From Pseudomonadota bacterium (GTDB lineage Bacteria > Pseudomonadota > Gammaproteobacteria > Steroidobacterales > Steroidobacteraceae), in contig JAFEFN010000001.1 in the NCBI GenBank assembly GCA_018240525.1, forward strand, positions 62,001 to 126,000: DNA of 64,000 bases. Direction: 5' to 3'. The position numbers and the translations under genes were made by a program. The notes under the pieces are model-generated. The model was given only the letters and a program-made list of their open reading frames with translations, ran no database searches and had not been told where the DNA came from. Below, piece by piece: positions 34,436 to 42,607 of this stretch (position 1 is the first letter of the stretch; each line of letters opens with the position of its first letter).

Positions 34436-35160
34436 GCGCGCTGCACCTGGCGATGTGGTCCGGGCCACGCAACATCTCCACGGCGATGATGCGGTCCTGG
34501 GAGAACCGCGGGGATTGTGCCGTGGTCGACGAGCCGCTGTACGCGCACTACCTGCGCCAGACGGGCCTGGATCACCCCGGGCGCGAGGAGGTCATCGCCG
34601 CCGGCGAGACCGACTGGCGCAAGGTGGCCGCGCAGCTGGTCGGCCCGGTGCCCGGCGGCCGGGCGATCTTCTACCAGAAGCACATGACGCACCACCTGCT
34701 GCCGCACATCGGGCGCGACTGGCTCGGGCAGCTCACGCACGTGTTTCTCATCCGCGATCCGCGGCGGGTGCTGCTGTCGTACGTCAAGAGCCGGCCGACC
34801 GTCACCGCCGAGGACATCGGCGTCATCCAGCAGCTGGAAATCTTCAACTACGTGCGCGGCCTGAGTGGCGTGGACCCGCCCATCATCGACTCCGCGGAAT
34901 TCCTGCAGGCACCCGAGCGGCACCTGCGCGCCCTGTGCAGCCGGCTGAAGATCGACTTCCGGCCCTCCATGCTGCACTGGCCCGCCGGACCGCGTGCCAG
35001 CGACGGGGTGTGGGCACCGCACTGGTACGACAGCGTCTACAAGTCCACCGGGTTCGAGCCCTACGTCGATGCGCCGCTGCAGGTCCCGCAGGGCTTCGAG
35101 GCGATCCTCGCGCAGGTCATGCCGGCCTTCGAGAGGCTCTACGCACTGCGCATGCGCTAG
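34432..35160 (+). CDS. P-loop sulfotransferase-like protein
   Basis: A 242-residue protein with a P-loop-like phosphosulfate-binding loop at its N-terminus (MWSGPRNISTAMMRSW) and a matching 3'-phosphate site, VFLIRDPRRVLLSY, near residue 105. This is the sulfotransferase fold; the usual nucleotide is PAPS, but many small bacterial members have unknown substrates. It is translationally coupled to the class IV aminotransferase and no signal peptide is visible. The last 4 bp overlap the convergent nitronate-monooxygenase-like gene. Confidence 0.82.
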   Translation: MSALHLAMWSGPRNISTAMMRSWENRGDCAVVDEPLYAHYLRQTGLDHPGREEVIAAGETDWRKVAAQLVGPVPGGRAIFYQKHMTHHLLPHIGRDWLGQLTHVFLIRDPRRVLLSYVKSRPTVTAEDIGVIQQLEIFNYVRGLSGVDPPIIDSAEFLQAPERHLRALCSRLKIDFRPSMLHWPAGPRASDGVWAPHWYDSVYKSTGFEPYVDAPLQVPQGFEAILAQVMPAFERLYALRMR

Positions 35161-36203
35161 CTGTCGCGCAGGGCGCGCGCCAGCTCCTGCGTGACCTCGC
35201 CGGCGGGGACGCTCCGGCACTGCCGCAGGTTCTCGCCCGCCCAGAGCGGTGAGAAGTCGCCCCTGCCGAGGCGTTCCGCGTGGGCGCGCAGCGGCGCCAG
35301 CGCCGCCGCCGCCAGCGGAAAGTCCGGGACCGCTGCGTTCATGGGCCCCAGCTCGCGCATCAGGCGGTTGACGATCCCACGGGCCGGCCGGCCCGAGAAC
35401 AGGTTGGTGATCTGAGTATGCCGGTCACCGTCCTGCTCCAGCGCATGGCGGTGCACGGCGCTCGTGGTCGCCTCCGGGCACAGCAGGTAGGCCGTGCCGG
35501 CCTGGATGCCGGCCGCCCCCAGGCGCATCGCCTCGGCGACCGCGGCCGCCTCGCCGATGCCCCCGGCGGCGATCACGGGCACGCGCACCGCGCGAGCGAT
35601 GCGCGGCAGCAGCGTGGAGGTGCCCTGCGGGGTGTCCAGGGCGGTGTCGAGGAAAATGCCCCGATGGCCGCCGGCTTCGGCGCCCTGGGCGATGACGGCG
35701 TCCACCCCGCGCGCCTCCAGCCACCGCGCCTCGTCCGGGGTGGTCGCCGAGGCCAGGATCTTCGCGCCGGTGGCCTGCACCCGCGCGAGCAGTTCCGGCG
35801 ACGGCAGCCCGAAGTGGAAGCTCACCACCTCCGGGGAAAATTCCTCGAGCACCGTGGCGGATGCGGCATCGAAGGGCAGGCGCAGCGGTGCGGGGGTCTG
35901 CTGCGTGCTGTCGAGCCCGCATTCGGCGTAGTAGGGCTCGAGCAGACGCCGCCACCGTGCCTCGCGCGACGCGTCGAACACGGGTGGCTTGTGACAGAAG
36001 AAATTCACGTTCAGCGGCTGGTGCGTGGCGGCGCGGAAGGCGGCCAGTTCCGTGCGCAGGGCCTCGGCAGACAGCAACGCGGCCGGCAGCGACCCGAGGC
36101 CACCCGCGCGGGCCACGGCGATGGCAAGAGCGCTGCCCTGTACCCCGGCCATCGGTGCCTGAATGACCGGGAACTCGACGCCAAGGAGGCTGGCCAGATC
36201 CAC
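35157..36203 (-). CDS. nitronate monooxygenase-family FMN enzyme
   Basis: A 348-residue TIM-barrel flavoprotein of the 2-nitropropane dioxygenase/nitronate monooxygenase family. FPVIQAPMAGVQG starts the barrel, QGAEAGGHRG carries the catalytic His near residue 183, and AAGGIGEAAAVAEAMRLGAAGIQAGTAYLL (partial string) forms the FMN phosphate site. Such enzymes oxidise nitronates, sometimes as detoxification of propionate 3-nitronate; several family members have other substrates. Start is GTG 36203 with GAGG upstream. It is convergent with the sulfotransferase-like gene. Confidence 0.9.
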   Translation of the reverse strand: MDLASLLGVEFPVIQAPMAGVQGSALAIAVARAGGLGSLPAALLSAEALRTELAAFRAATHQPLNVNFFCHKPPVFDASREARWRRLLEPYYAECGLDSTQQTPAPLRLPFDAASATVLEEFSPEVVSFHFGLPSPELLARVQATGAKILASATTPDEARWLEARGVDAVIAQGAEAGGHRGIFLDTALDTPQGTSTLLPRIARAVRVPVIAAGGIGEAAAVAEAMRLGAAGIQAGTAYLLCPEATTSAVHRHALEQDGDRHTQITNLFSGRPARGIVNRLMRELGPMNAAVPDFPLAAAALAPLRAHAERLGRGDFSPLWAGENLRQCRSVPAGEVTQELARALRDS

Positions 36204-36283
36204 GATGCGCCTCTACGCCTGCCGCGCGGCAGGACAGTGTGCCGCCGGGCGTGCGCGGCATGCACCGCCGGCCGCGCGTTGCC

Positions 36284-36733
36284 TCACTGCGGGATCGTAT
36301 ACCCGCTCGGCAGCTGCCCGATCCTCACCGTCTGCTCGCACACGCGCTCCCGGATGCGCCAGCCGCCGGCGGTGCGCACCATGGCGTCGAAGTAGTAGCC
36401 GGCGTTGGTGATCACTTCCTGCGAGCCGTCGGCGCGCAAGCGCGCCATGGGCGCGGTGAAATAGCAGCGGGCGTCCGCGCGGTCACCCTGCAGACGGATG
36501 CTCACGTTGGTGATGTGGTGCAGGTTGATCGGCCAGGGCGCGAGCGCCCGGTCGAGCCATTCGAGCGTCGGGCGGTACGGTCCCTTGATGCCGCCCGTGC
36601 TGGTGTAGTCGATGGTCGCCCCGGGTGCGAACACCGCGTCCATCATGTCCCACTTGCGCCGGTCGACCATCCAGGCGTAGTCGAACAGCACCTGCTCGAT
36701 GGCGCGCCAGTCACCGGCTTCCGTTGTCCCCAT
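36284..36733 (-). CDS. SnoaL/NTF2-like protein
   Basis: A 149-residue protein with the cone-shaped NTF2-like fold of SnoaL/ketosteroid-isomerase/dehydratase-alpha proteins. IEQVLFDYAWMVDRRKWDMMDAVFAPGA is the helical start typical of ring-hydroxylating dioxygenase small-subunit-like and SnoaL_4 proteins (quoted partially). It may be an isomerase, dehydratase or non-enzymatic binder. Start chosen at ATG 36733 with AAAGG upstream; a longer frame to 36760 is weaker. The 80-bp gap to the nitronate enzyme is empty. Confidence 0.82.
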   Translation of the reverse strand: MGTTEAGDWRAIEQVLFDYAWMVDRRKWDMMDAVFAPGATIDYTSTGGIKGPYRPTLEWLDRALAPWPINLHHITNVSIRLQGDRADARCYFTAPMARLRADGSQEVITNAGYYFDAMVRTAGGWRIRERVCEQTVRIGQLPSGYTIPQ

Positions 36734-36771
36734 GTGTTCTACCTTTCTTCGTCCGAGCAATTCGATGGTGG

Positions 36772-37218
36772 CTAAAGTGGCAGCGTATAGGTGAGGAAGG
36801 TGTCGTCACGCTTCCAGCCCAGCGATTCGTAGAGCGCGCGCGCCGTCGCGTTGGTGCGTGCGGTCTGCAGCTCGAGGCGCGCCTTGCCGTCGCGCCGGCC
36901 GCGCTCCGTGGCCGCCTTCATGAGGGCCCGTCCGGTGCCATGGCCGCGCGCGGCAGGATCGACGTACAGGTCGTACAGCACGTAGATCGGGGCCGCGGCC
37001 AGCGAGCAGCGGCCGGGATAAAGCTGGCAGAAGCCCTGCAGTTGGCCGCGGCCGTTCACGGCGACCAGGATGACCGAGTCGTGCGAGCGCAGGCGTGCCT
37101 CGATGTAGGCGTTCGACAGCGCCGCATCGGCCGGCAGTTCGTAGAACTGGCGGTAGGCATCGAACAGTGCGGCAACGCCGCGCAGGTCCTCGAGCGTTGC
37201 CTCGCGAATGCTTTCCAT
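36772..37218 (-). CDS. GNAT-family N-acetyltransferase
   Basis: A 148-residue acetyl-CoA-dependent transferase. The acetyl-CoA loop is VDPAARGHGTGRALMKAA (R/Q-x-x-G-x-G/A pattern) near residue 88, and the C-terminal segment ARALYESLGWKRDDTFLTYTL is typical. Acceptor unknown. Start chosen at ATG 37218; a GTG at 37236 would add six residues. It sits just upstream of the SnoaL gene on the same strand, 39 bp apart, so they may be co-transcribed. Confidence 0.9.
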   Translation of the reverse strand: MESIREATLEDLRGVAALFDAYRQFYELPADAALSNAYIEARLRSHDSVILVAVNGRGQLQGFCQLYPGRCSLAAAPIYVLYDLYVDPAARGHGTGRALMKAATERGRRDGKARLELQTARTNATARALYESLGWKRDDTFLTYTLPL

Positions 37219-37322
37219 CGGGGCATCTTCTGACACGCGGGTGGGGCCATCATCCGGCAGACACCTCAGCTTGGCAATCGGGAAGGACCCGTGCCGCCGC
37301 GCCTTCCCCTGGGAGCCACGCG

Positions 37323-37436
37323 ATGGCCGGTTTGCTCTCCAGCACGCAGTCGCGGCGCCTGTTCATCGCCGTGCTCACCGTCGGTGCGCTGACCGCGCGC
37401 GGTCAGCAAGTGGCAGTGAAGGTGGGCACGCTCTAA
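37323..37436 (+). CDS. possible 37-residue membrane peptide
   Basis: A short frame with strong third-position GC bias and a GGAG ribosome binding site seven bases before the ATG. The product has a basic start (SSTQSRRLF) then a hydrophobic stretch (IAVLTVGALTA) and a short polar tail, like a small membrane peptide. It lies in the gap between the divergent GNAT and pirin genes. No homologue recognised; it could be chance. Confidence 0.3.
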   Translation: MAGLLSSTQSRRLFIAVLTVGALTARGQQVAVKVGTL

Positions 37437-37486
37437 TTGCCTTCGCCGGCCGGCTCGTCAATGATGTCGGTTCACCAGGAGTCGCC

Positions 37487-38374
37487 ATGCCCGAACTCGT
37501 GATTGACCAGCGCCGCCGCGACCTCGGCGGATTCGAGGTGGGACGCGTGCTGCCGGCGGCGGCACGGCGCATGGTCGGTCCGTTCGTATTCTTCGACCAC
37601 ATGGGACCGGTGGACTTTCCGGCCGGCATCCCGCGCTCGGTCGACGTGCGTCCGCACCCGCACATCGGGCTGTCCACGGTCACCTACCTCTTCGAGGGCG
37701 AGATCATGCACCGCGACAGCCTCGCCTCGCAGCAGGCCATCCGCCCCGGCGAGGTGAACTGGATGACCGCCGGCCGCGGGATCACGCACTCGGAGCGCTT
37801 CGAGCGCGCGCGCGCGCACGGAGGCCGACTGCACGGCATCCAGGCCTGGGTGGCGCTGCCGGATGAGCAGGAGGAAGCGGAGCCGGCCTTCTTCCACCAC
37901 GAGGCGCCCGATCTGCCGACGTATGAGGGCCAGGGCCTGTGGGCGCGGCTCATCGCCGGGGCGGCCTTTGGCGCGAAGGCGAACGTGCGCACCTACTCCC
38001 CGATGTTCTACGTGCACTGGCGTCTGGACGCGGGAGCGGAGGCACAGCTGCCGGCGGAGTACCCGGAGCGGGCGGCCTATGTCGCCGCGGGCACGGTCGA
38101 AGTCGAGGGCCAGCGTTTCCGCCCCGGGCAGATGCTGGTGTTCGCGCCCGGCAGGCCGGTGCTGTTCCGGGCGCTCGAGGCGACGATGGTCATGCTGCTC
38201 GGCGGTGAGCCGGTGGGCGAGCGGTTCGTGGAATGGAACTTCGTCTCCTCCTCGCAAGACAGGATCGCGCAGGCGAAGGCCGACTGGCGCGCCGGGCGCT
38301 TCAAGCTGCCCGACTTCGACAACCAGGAAGCCATGCCGCTGCCGGACCCCCCGCCGGCACCCGCGCCGCTGTGA
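37487..38374 (+). CDS. pirin-family bicupin
   Basis: A 295-residue pirin-like protein. The N-terminal cupin contains VFFDHMGPVDF and the metal motif HPHIGLSTVTYLFEG near residue 55, then EVNWMTAGRGITHSE; the C-terminal cupin is degenerate, as usual in pirins. Pirins bind Fe2+ and some are quercetin dioxygenases, others regulators. Start chosen at ATG 37487 with AGGAG upstream. The C-terminus is Pro/Ala rich (PLPDPPPAPAPL). No linked pathway genes were recognised. Confidence 0.93.
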   Translation: MPELVIDQRRRDLGGFEVGRVLPAAARRMVGPFVFFDHMGPVDFPAGIPRSVDVRPHPHIGLSTVTYLFEGEIMHRDSLASQQAIRPGEVNWMTAGRGITHSERFERARAHGGRLHGIQAWVALPDEQEEAEPAFFHHEAPDLPTYEGQGLWARLIAGAAFGAKANVRTYSPMFYVHWRLDAGAEAQLPAEYPERAAYVAAGTVEVEGQRFRPGQMLVFAPGRPVLFRALEATMVMLLGGEPVGERFVEWNFVSSSQDRIAQAKADWRAGRFKLPDFDNQEAMPLPDPPPAPAPL

Positions 38375-38425
38375 GCTGAGCGCGCGCTGATTCTGGCCCG
38401 GGCCTGGGCGACCGGCTGACAGCTT

Positions 38426-38441
38426 GTGCCGCGCGCGGCAC
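38426..38441. terminator. 16-bp palindrome between convergent genes
   Basis: GTGCCGCG followed directly by its reverse complement CGCGGCAC, in the gap between the convergent pirin and DUF3313 genes. It may serve as a bidirectional hairpin terminator; no T-tract is present on either side. The remaining sequence to 38533 shows nothing else. Confidence 0.35.
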
Positions 38442-38533
38442 GCATATTGCGGGGCCCATGCCACACCACGGAGAAGCGAAAGGCACCACCGCGGTGCCCG
38501 GGGCAACCCTTCAGTTCTGCAGGCGGGAAGGAC

Positions 38534-39211
38534 TCAGGGATTGTTCGGGCCGTTGACGCGGTCGAGGCCGGCACGCAGCTGCCGGGCCCATCGATCGATG
38601 GCGCGCTCGGCCTCGGCGGTGTTGGTCACCGAGTTGGTCCACTGCAGCCGCCCGGTGTCCATCGCGCGCTGCCGGTCGACCACGCGCGCCAGCAGCGCGC
38701 CGGTCGGCGCGTCGCGCACCTCCATGGCCAGCGTCATGGCGCCGGCGCTGGTGGTGTAGGTGCGCGAAATCCCGGGCGCCATCTTGTCCGGAGCGTTGAC
38801 GTACAGGTCGATGATCGCAGGGGTGACGCGGATGGTGTTCTCCGTCGCCGTGTCGACGACCTCGTAGCCGCCCGCGGTGAGCTCGCGCGTGAAGCGCTCC
38901 CGGAACAGTTTCGCCAGGCCGTCCTTGATCTTCTGGATGTCATCGCTGTCCAGGCGCCGCGACAGGTCGGGGGTGTTGGAGTTCGGGTCCCAGTCCTTGG
39001 AGAAGGAGACCTGGCAGGGGTCGAGGATGACCTTCCGGTAGTGCGGGAACTTGTAGTTCGGCCGCACGTACAGGGCATCGACGTCCTTGGCGTCGCGCTT
39101 TTCCAGCCCGTCCCACGAGGCGGGCGCCTGCTGTGAGCCCGTCGTGGCGCAGGAAGCCAGCAGGGCAGCCCCGAGGATAGCGAGCACGGTTCGCGCAGGT
39201 ACGAAGATCAT
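38534..39211 (-). CDS. DUF3313 lipoprotein
   Basis: A 225-residue lipoprotein. The signal ends in the lipobox LLASC, giving an N-terminal lipidated Cys near residue 20. The body contains YVRPNYKFPHYRKVILDP (partial) and DSDDIQKIKDGLAKLFRERFTREL, which match DUF3313, a family of envelope lipoproteins of unknown function. Start chosen at ATG 39211, because the longer frame to 39253 lacks a sensible signal. It is followed upstream by the glycine-zipper protein gene in the same direction, with an empty gap of about 146 bp. Confidence 0.85.
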   Translation of the reverse strand: MIFVPARTVLAILGAALLASCATTGSQQAPASWDGLEKRDAKDVDALYVRPNYKFPHYRKVILDPCQVSFSKDWDPNSNTPDLSRRLDSDDIQKIKDGLAKLFRERFTRELTAGGYEVVDTATENTIRVTPAIIDLYVNAPDKMAPGISRTYTTSAGAMTLAMEVRDAPTGALLARVVDRQRAMDTGRLQWTNSVTNTAEAERAIDRWARQLRAGLDRVNGPNNP

Positions 39212-39357
39212 GACCCAGGTTCCCCCCAATCCAATAACGTGAGCAGGCCGCACATGTCAGCCGGGCCCCGCATGCCTGAGTGGTCACCGGCTCGGGCCCA
39301 TTATCGCGCAGTCCACCCGCGCGTTGTCGCCCGCCGGCGTTCCCGGCGGGGGCGTCC

Positions 39358-39936
39358 TCAGCGTGCCGAGTAGCCCTTGCCCTCCATGCAGGTGGCGAAG
39401 GTCTTGTTGTACGCCGCCTTCTGCTGGTCGATCGAGGCCTGGGCCTGCTGGTCAGCCTGTGCCTGCGCCTGCTGCTGCTGGGTGGCGGCGGCCTGCTTGG
39501 CCTGCCGCCGGGAGGAGCCGCCTGCGGCCACGCCGGTGACCGCGCCGATCGCGGCGCCCTTTCCGGTGTCGCCCGCGATGGCGCCGACCGCCGTGCCGAG
39601 CGCCGCGCCGCGCACCGCGCCCCGCGCACGGTCGCCCTGGCCCGCCGTGTTCGGGTCAGGCGTCGCGGCCGGGGCGGCAGCCGCCGGCTTGATGGACATC
39701 GGATCAATCCCCGACTGCGTCTTCGCCCAGCCATAGCAGTAACCCTCGTCGGAACTCTGCTGCGCGGCGGTCTGGTTCTTGGACGGGAAGACCACCACCC
39801 CCAGGCTCTGGGAGATGCTGGCGGCGGCAGGAGCCGCGGGTGCGGCGGCCGGCGCGGCGGGCTGCTGCGCCAGACTCGCGCTGCTGATCGACACGGCGGC
39901 GACGGCCAGCCAGGTTCGGGTGGATCGAGAGTGCAT
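39358..39936 (-). CDS. secreted glycine-zipper protein
   Basis: A 192-residue exported protein. A signal peptide (TWLAVAAVSISSASLA) is followed by an Ala/Pro stretch, then a segment with SLGVVVFPSKNQT and YCYGWAKTQSG, then a glycine zipper (about residues 120-145; GAVRGAALGTAVGAIAGDTG, continuing GAAIGAVTGVAAGG), then a Gln/Ala-rich helix ending FATCMEGKGYSAR. Glycine zippers often form oligomers or membrane-associated assemblies. Start chosen at ATG 39936 with AAGGAG upstream. Function unknown. Confidence 0.83.
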   Translation of the reverse strand: MHSRSTRTWLAVAAVSISSASLAQQPAAPAAAPAAPAAASISQSLGVVVFPSKNQTAAQQSSDEGYCYGWAKTQSGIDPMSIKPAAAAPAATPDPNTAGQGDRARGAVRGAALGTAVGAIAGDTGKGAAIGAVTGVAAGGSSRRQAKQAAATQQQQAQAQADQQAQASIDQQKAAYNKTFATCMEGKGYSAR

Positions 39937-40199
39937 GACGTTCTCCTTCATCTGCCGCGGGCTGCCACGGCTTGGCACCTGCAATAAGGCGATGTTCGGC
40001 ATGGTATCTGACTCCGGACCCAAAGCGGAGCAGTGCCGCGTTCGGCCGGCGGGTCCTGCGCTGCGTGCACTCGGCGGTGTGCCGGTATGCACCGGATGCT
40101 GGAGGTCCCCGTGTGCGTCCCGTGCGTGCCATACTTGAGCGCGGCAGGCGCTGCGGCGGAGGGAGTACCTGGGCGCCGCCGGCACCTGCGGGAGGTGCG

Positions 40200-41063
40200 A
40201 TGAACTTGCAGAAGGTCCTGTCCATGGCGCTCACCGCCAGCATCATGCTGACGGTGCTGGGACTGGGGCTGACCGCGACCTGGCCGCAGGTCACTTCCCT
40301 GCTGCGTCGGCCCACGCTGCTGTTGCGCTCGCTGCTGTCCATGAACGTGCTCATGCCGGTCGTGACCGCGCTCGTGGCCACCGCGTTCGCCTTTCCATTC
40401 GAAGTCAGGCTCGCCCTGGTGGCGCTGGCCGTCTCACCGGTGCCCCCGGTGCTCTACAAGCGGCAACTCGGCGCCGGGGGCACGCGCGCATACGTCGTGG
40501 GCCTGCTGGTGGCGATGGCGTTGCTGGCGATCGTCCTGGTGCCCGCCTCGGTGTGGGTGCTGGATCGCATCTACGCCGCCTCGTTCAGCGTCAGTCCGAT
40601 GGCGATTGCCGCCATCATGCTGCGCACCATCCTGCTGCCGCTCGCGGCAGGGTTGCTGGTCCGCAGCGTCCTCCCGGCCGCCGAGAAAGCGTCTGCGCAC
40701 ATCATCGCCCTTGCAGGACTGCTGCTCGTGGTGGGTGCGGCCATGCTGCTATACACCTTGTGGCCGCTGACGCGGCAGCTGATCGGCAACGGCACGGTGC
40801 TGATGATGGCGGTGGTCGCAGCGCTCGGCCTCCTGATCGGGCACGCCCTGGGCGGTCCCGAGCCGCCGAACCGCACCGCGCTGGCGCTGGCCACGTGCTC
40901 GCGTCACCCTGCGGTGGCATTCGCGATCGCCAGCGGCACGGGCGCGCCTGCCCGGTCGCTGCTCGCGGCCATCCTGCTTTACGTGGTGGTCTCGGCCATC
41001 GTCAGCATTCCCTACGGCAACTGGCGCGCGCGCCGGGCCGCGGCCGGAGCAGTGCCGGCATGA
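40200..41063 (+). CDS. BASS (bile acid:sodium symporter)-family transporter
   Basis: A 287-residue membrane protein with nine to ten helices, similar to the bile acid:Na+ symporter/arsenite-transporter superfamily. It lacks long loops. A signature stretch is VSPVPPVLYKRQLG near residue 83, and the C-terminal half contains ALATCSRHPAVAFAIASGTG, the equivalent of the conserved sodium-site helix. Typical substrates are organic anions. GGAGG precedes the ATG at 40200. Its stop overlaps the next gene's start by 4 bp, so the two membrane proteins are made together. Confidence 0.75.
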   Translation: MNLQKVLSMALTASIMLTVLGLGLTATWPQVTSLLRRPTLLLRSLLSMNVLMPVVTALVATAFAFPFEVRLALVALAVSPVPPVLYKRQLGAGGTRAYVVGLLVAMALLAIVLVPASVWVLDRIYAASFSVSPMAIAAIMLRTILLPLAAGLLVRSVLPAAEKASAHIIALAGLLLVVGAAMLLYTLWPLTRQLIGNGTVLMMAVVAALGLLIGHALGGPEPPNRTALALATCSRHPAVAFAIASGTGAPARSLLAAILLYVVVSAIVSIPYGNWRARRAAAGAVPA

Positions 41064-42283
41064 GCGGCACGGGCGCTGCGCCGCACGGCGCTTCGACTCC
41101 CGTCGGTTCTGACAGGGACGCATACGCCCGGGCGATTTCCGCAGGTCCCCTGTTCGAGGGCGGGCCGCCGACCCGCCTTCAGCTGCGGCTCGGACTCATG
41201 CGTGCGGAGCGGCCCCGCATGGGACTGCGTGTGGTGCTGACCGTGCTGCTGGTCTGGTTGCCACTGCTCATCCTGGCGGCGCTGCGCGGCAGCACGGCCC
41301 TGATGGGATTCCTCCTGGATTTCTCGGCGCATGCGCGCTTTCTGGTCGCCACGCCCTTGCTGGTGGCGGCGGAGGGCTGGTGTCTGCCGTGGCTGACGCA
41401 GGTCGGATGGCGCTTTGTCAGCTCCGGCCTCATCGCCGAGCCCGACTACCCGGCATTCGAAGCCACCGTGAAGTCAACGCGGCGGCTGATGGAATCGCGC
41501 ACCGTGGAACTGCTGATTCTCGTGCTGGCCTACGTCATGGTGGGCGGATTGCTGTTGCGGCCGGTGCCCCGGATCGTGCCCTGGTTCAGTGACACCAGCG
41601 CCGGGCACACGACGGTGACCGCCGCCGGCTGGTGGGCGATCGGGGTCAGCGTCCCCGCGCTGCTGATCCTGACCCTCGGCTGGGCATGGCGCCTGTTCGT
41701 GTGGACGCGGTTTCTGTGGCGCATGAACCGGCTGCCGCTGCGACTGGTGGCCGCGCATCCGGATGCCGCCGCGGGCTTGCGGTTCCTCGGCGTCTCGCTG
41801 CGCGCATTCGCGCCGCTGGGCTTCGTGATCGGGGTGCTGGTGTGCGGCCCGATGCTCAACCTTGCCTACCACGACGCGCTCGCACCCATGCACTACAAGC
41901 TGACCATCGCCGTGACGGTCGGGTCGGTCATCGCGATCTTCGGGCTGCCGCTGTTGGTGTTCACGCGACGCCTGTCGACGGTCCGTCGGCGCGGATCCTT
42001 CATGTACGGCATGCTCGCCGGGGCGATGGGGCAGCAGTTCGAGCGCAAGTGGTTCGCCCCGGACCGCACGCTGCAGGCCGACGCGCTCGAGCAGCCGGAT
42101 TTCTCCAGTACGACCGACCTGTATGCGATCGCGGCCAACGCCTATGGCATGCGGGCCGTGCCCTTGGTACTCATGGACATCGTGCCGCTCGCCGTGGCCA
42201 CCTTCCTGCCCTTCGTGCCCGTGGCGCTGCTGTCCGTGCCCCTGGACGTCATCCTCGACAGGCTCGCCGGCCTGATCCTGTGA
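41060..42283 (+). CDS. conserved membrane protein of unknown function
   Basis: A 407-residue protein with about six to seven hydrophobic segments and a soluble N-terminal 60 residues. I recognise no domain. Visible features: hydrophobic segments at about residues 55-85, 95-120, 155-175, 195-215, 260-285, 290-310 and 370-400; a basic loop FTRRLSTVRRRGSFMYG near 310; a C-terminal cytoplasmic or periplasmic segment with GQQFERKWFAPDRTLQADALEQPDFSSTTDLY (partial). It is translationally coupled to the BASS transporter gene, hinting at a shared transport or sensing task. Confidence 0.8.
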   Translation: MSGTGAAPHGASTPVGSDRDAYARAISAGPLFEGGPPTRLQLRLGLMRAERPRMGLRVVLTVLLVWLPLLILAALRGSTALMGFLLDFSAHARFLVATPLLVAAEGWCLPWLTQVGWRFVSSGLIAEPDYPAFEATVKSTRRLMESRTVELLILVLAYVMVGGLLLRPVPRIVPWFSDTSAGHTTVTAAGWWAIGVSVPALLILTLGWAWRLFVWTRFLWRMNRLPLRLVAAHPDAAAGLRFLGVSLRAFAPLGFVIGVLVCGPMLNLAYHDALAPMHYKLTIAVTVGSVIAIFGLPLLVFTRRLSTVRRRGSFMYGMLAGAMGQQFERKWFAPDRTLQADALEQPDFSSTTDLYAIAANAYGMRAVPLVLMDIVPLAVATFLPFVPVALLSVPLDVILDRLAGLIL

Positions 42284-42382
42284 GCAAGGCCGTTTGCGCC
42301 GCGGCACCCGCCCCGGTGCGGCCGGGCCCATTTCGGCTAGACTTGCCCCGGCCGTGCACTCTTGCAGCCTGGGGAAGTGAAC

Positions 42383-42607
42383 ATGAAGAGGTGGATCGCG
42401 ACCGCTTGTGCGGCAGTGCTCGCTGCGTGCGCAAATTCCCCGCCCGTGGACAACCCCTCGGCGCCGGGTTCCTTCCGTCCCGCCGCCGAGGAGCAGTCCG
42501 AGGCGCGGGCGCTCGAGCGTGCCGAGGCGGACTGCGTGACCCAGGGTAAGCATGCCGTTGCCAAGCGCGTCGACGGCGAAACCCTCTACGAGTGCGTGGC
42601 GCGCTAG
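42383..42607 (+). CDS. small lipoprotein
   Basis: A 74-residue protein: basic start (MKRWIA), hydrophobic core and a lipobox AAC at residues 14-16, then a polar tail with a Glu/Arg-rich helix (EEQSEARALERAEADC) and a closing ETLYECV. Two Cys after the lipid-bearing one could pair. Start chosen at ATG 42383. Function unknown. The stop abuts the convergent frameshifted gene. Confidence 0.72.
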   Translation: MKRWIATACAAVLAACANSPPVDNPSAPGSFRPAAEEQSEARALERAEADCVTQGKHAVAKRVDGETLYECVAR

